Below are positions 38,388 through 40,634 of a stretch of DNA of 40,634 nt, piece after piece. Positions within the stretch are counted from its first letter, which is position 1, and the number at the start of each line of letters is the position of its first letter. The position numbers were made by a program, and so were the translations under genes. The notes beneath the pieces were generated by a model that was given only the letters and a program-made list of their open reading frames with translations, made no database searches and had not been told where the DNA came from. Source of the DNA: Betaproteobacteria bacterium (lineage in GTDB: Bacteria > Acidobacteriota > Terriglobia > Acidiferrales > UBA7541); NCBI GenBank assembly GCA_903970165.1, contig CAJCHZ010000087.1, positions 1 through 40,634 on the forward strand. Direction: 5' to 3'.

Positions 38388-40634
<2,247 letters not shown>

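Overview
The window reads as a chromosomal segment of a GC-rich, Gram-negative soil-type bacterium, most likely an Acidobacteriota (Terriglobia-like). This rests on the mix of gene families: NtrC-type sigma-54 regulators, a PAP2-Wzi outer-membrane fusion, a cytochrome c/P460 lipoprotein, a GH78 rhamnosidase, and a full kdp locus with a divided KdpD. No rRNA, tRNA, CRISPR array or intact insertion sequence was found. The taxonomic call is inference from gene content only.

Layout. 1-113: tail of a gene, probably a transposase. 308-3768: a tight operon of a MacB-type ABC ATPase, a sigma-54 activator and its PAS histidine kinase, with no ABC permease beside it. 4068-6551: a secreted PAP2 phosphatase fused to a Wzi-type capsule barrel, preceded by a good match to a sigma-54 promoter. 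6827-11432: a small membrane protein followed by kdpF-kdpA-kdpB-kdpC (high-affinity K+ uptake). 11543-14899: kdpE and the kinase half of KdpD on the minus strand, with the N-terminal KdpD sensor half as a separate divergent gene. 14905-16672: an FAD-dependent reductase and a YceI lipid-binding protein.

16860-22426: the branched-chain amino acid operon ilvD-ilvB-ilvN-ilvC. Its leader holds what I consider the best find of the window: a short open frame with 8 Ile/Val codons out of 10, followed by three mutually complementary segments (13-nt direct repeat with the complement between) and a U-run. This is the architecture of ribosome-mediated transcription attenuation. 22514-27997: an RpiR/MurR-type regulator, a VanX-type D-Ala-D-Ala dipeptidase, and a large secreted fusion of a PBP4-like D-Ala-D-Ala peptidase with a D-aminoacylase-type amidohydrolase, together suggesting handling of D-amino-acid peptides from cell wall.

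28080-35071 (minus strand): a small secreted protein, gamma-glutamyltransferase, GH78 alpha-L-rhamnosidase, an HD-domain alarmone-hydrolase-like protein and a TPR protein; the last four are closely spaced and could be one transcript. A tandem AATCGATT palindrome lies just before the rhamnosidase. 35190-38139: a less dense stretch with a terminator hairpin, a frameshifted small membrane protein, a secreted protein of unknown function, a DoxX-like membrane protein and a two-domain c-type cytochrome lipoprotein. 38388-end: glycogen branching enzyme glgB, cut by the window a few codons before its expected end.
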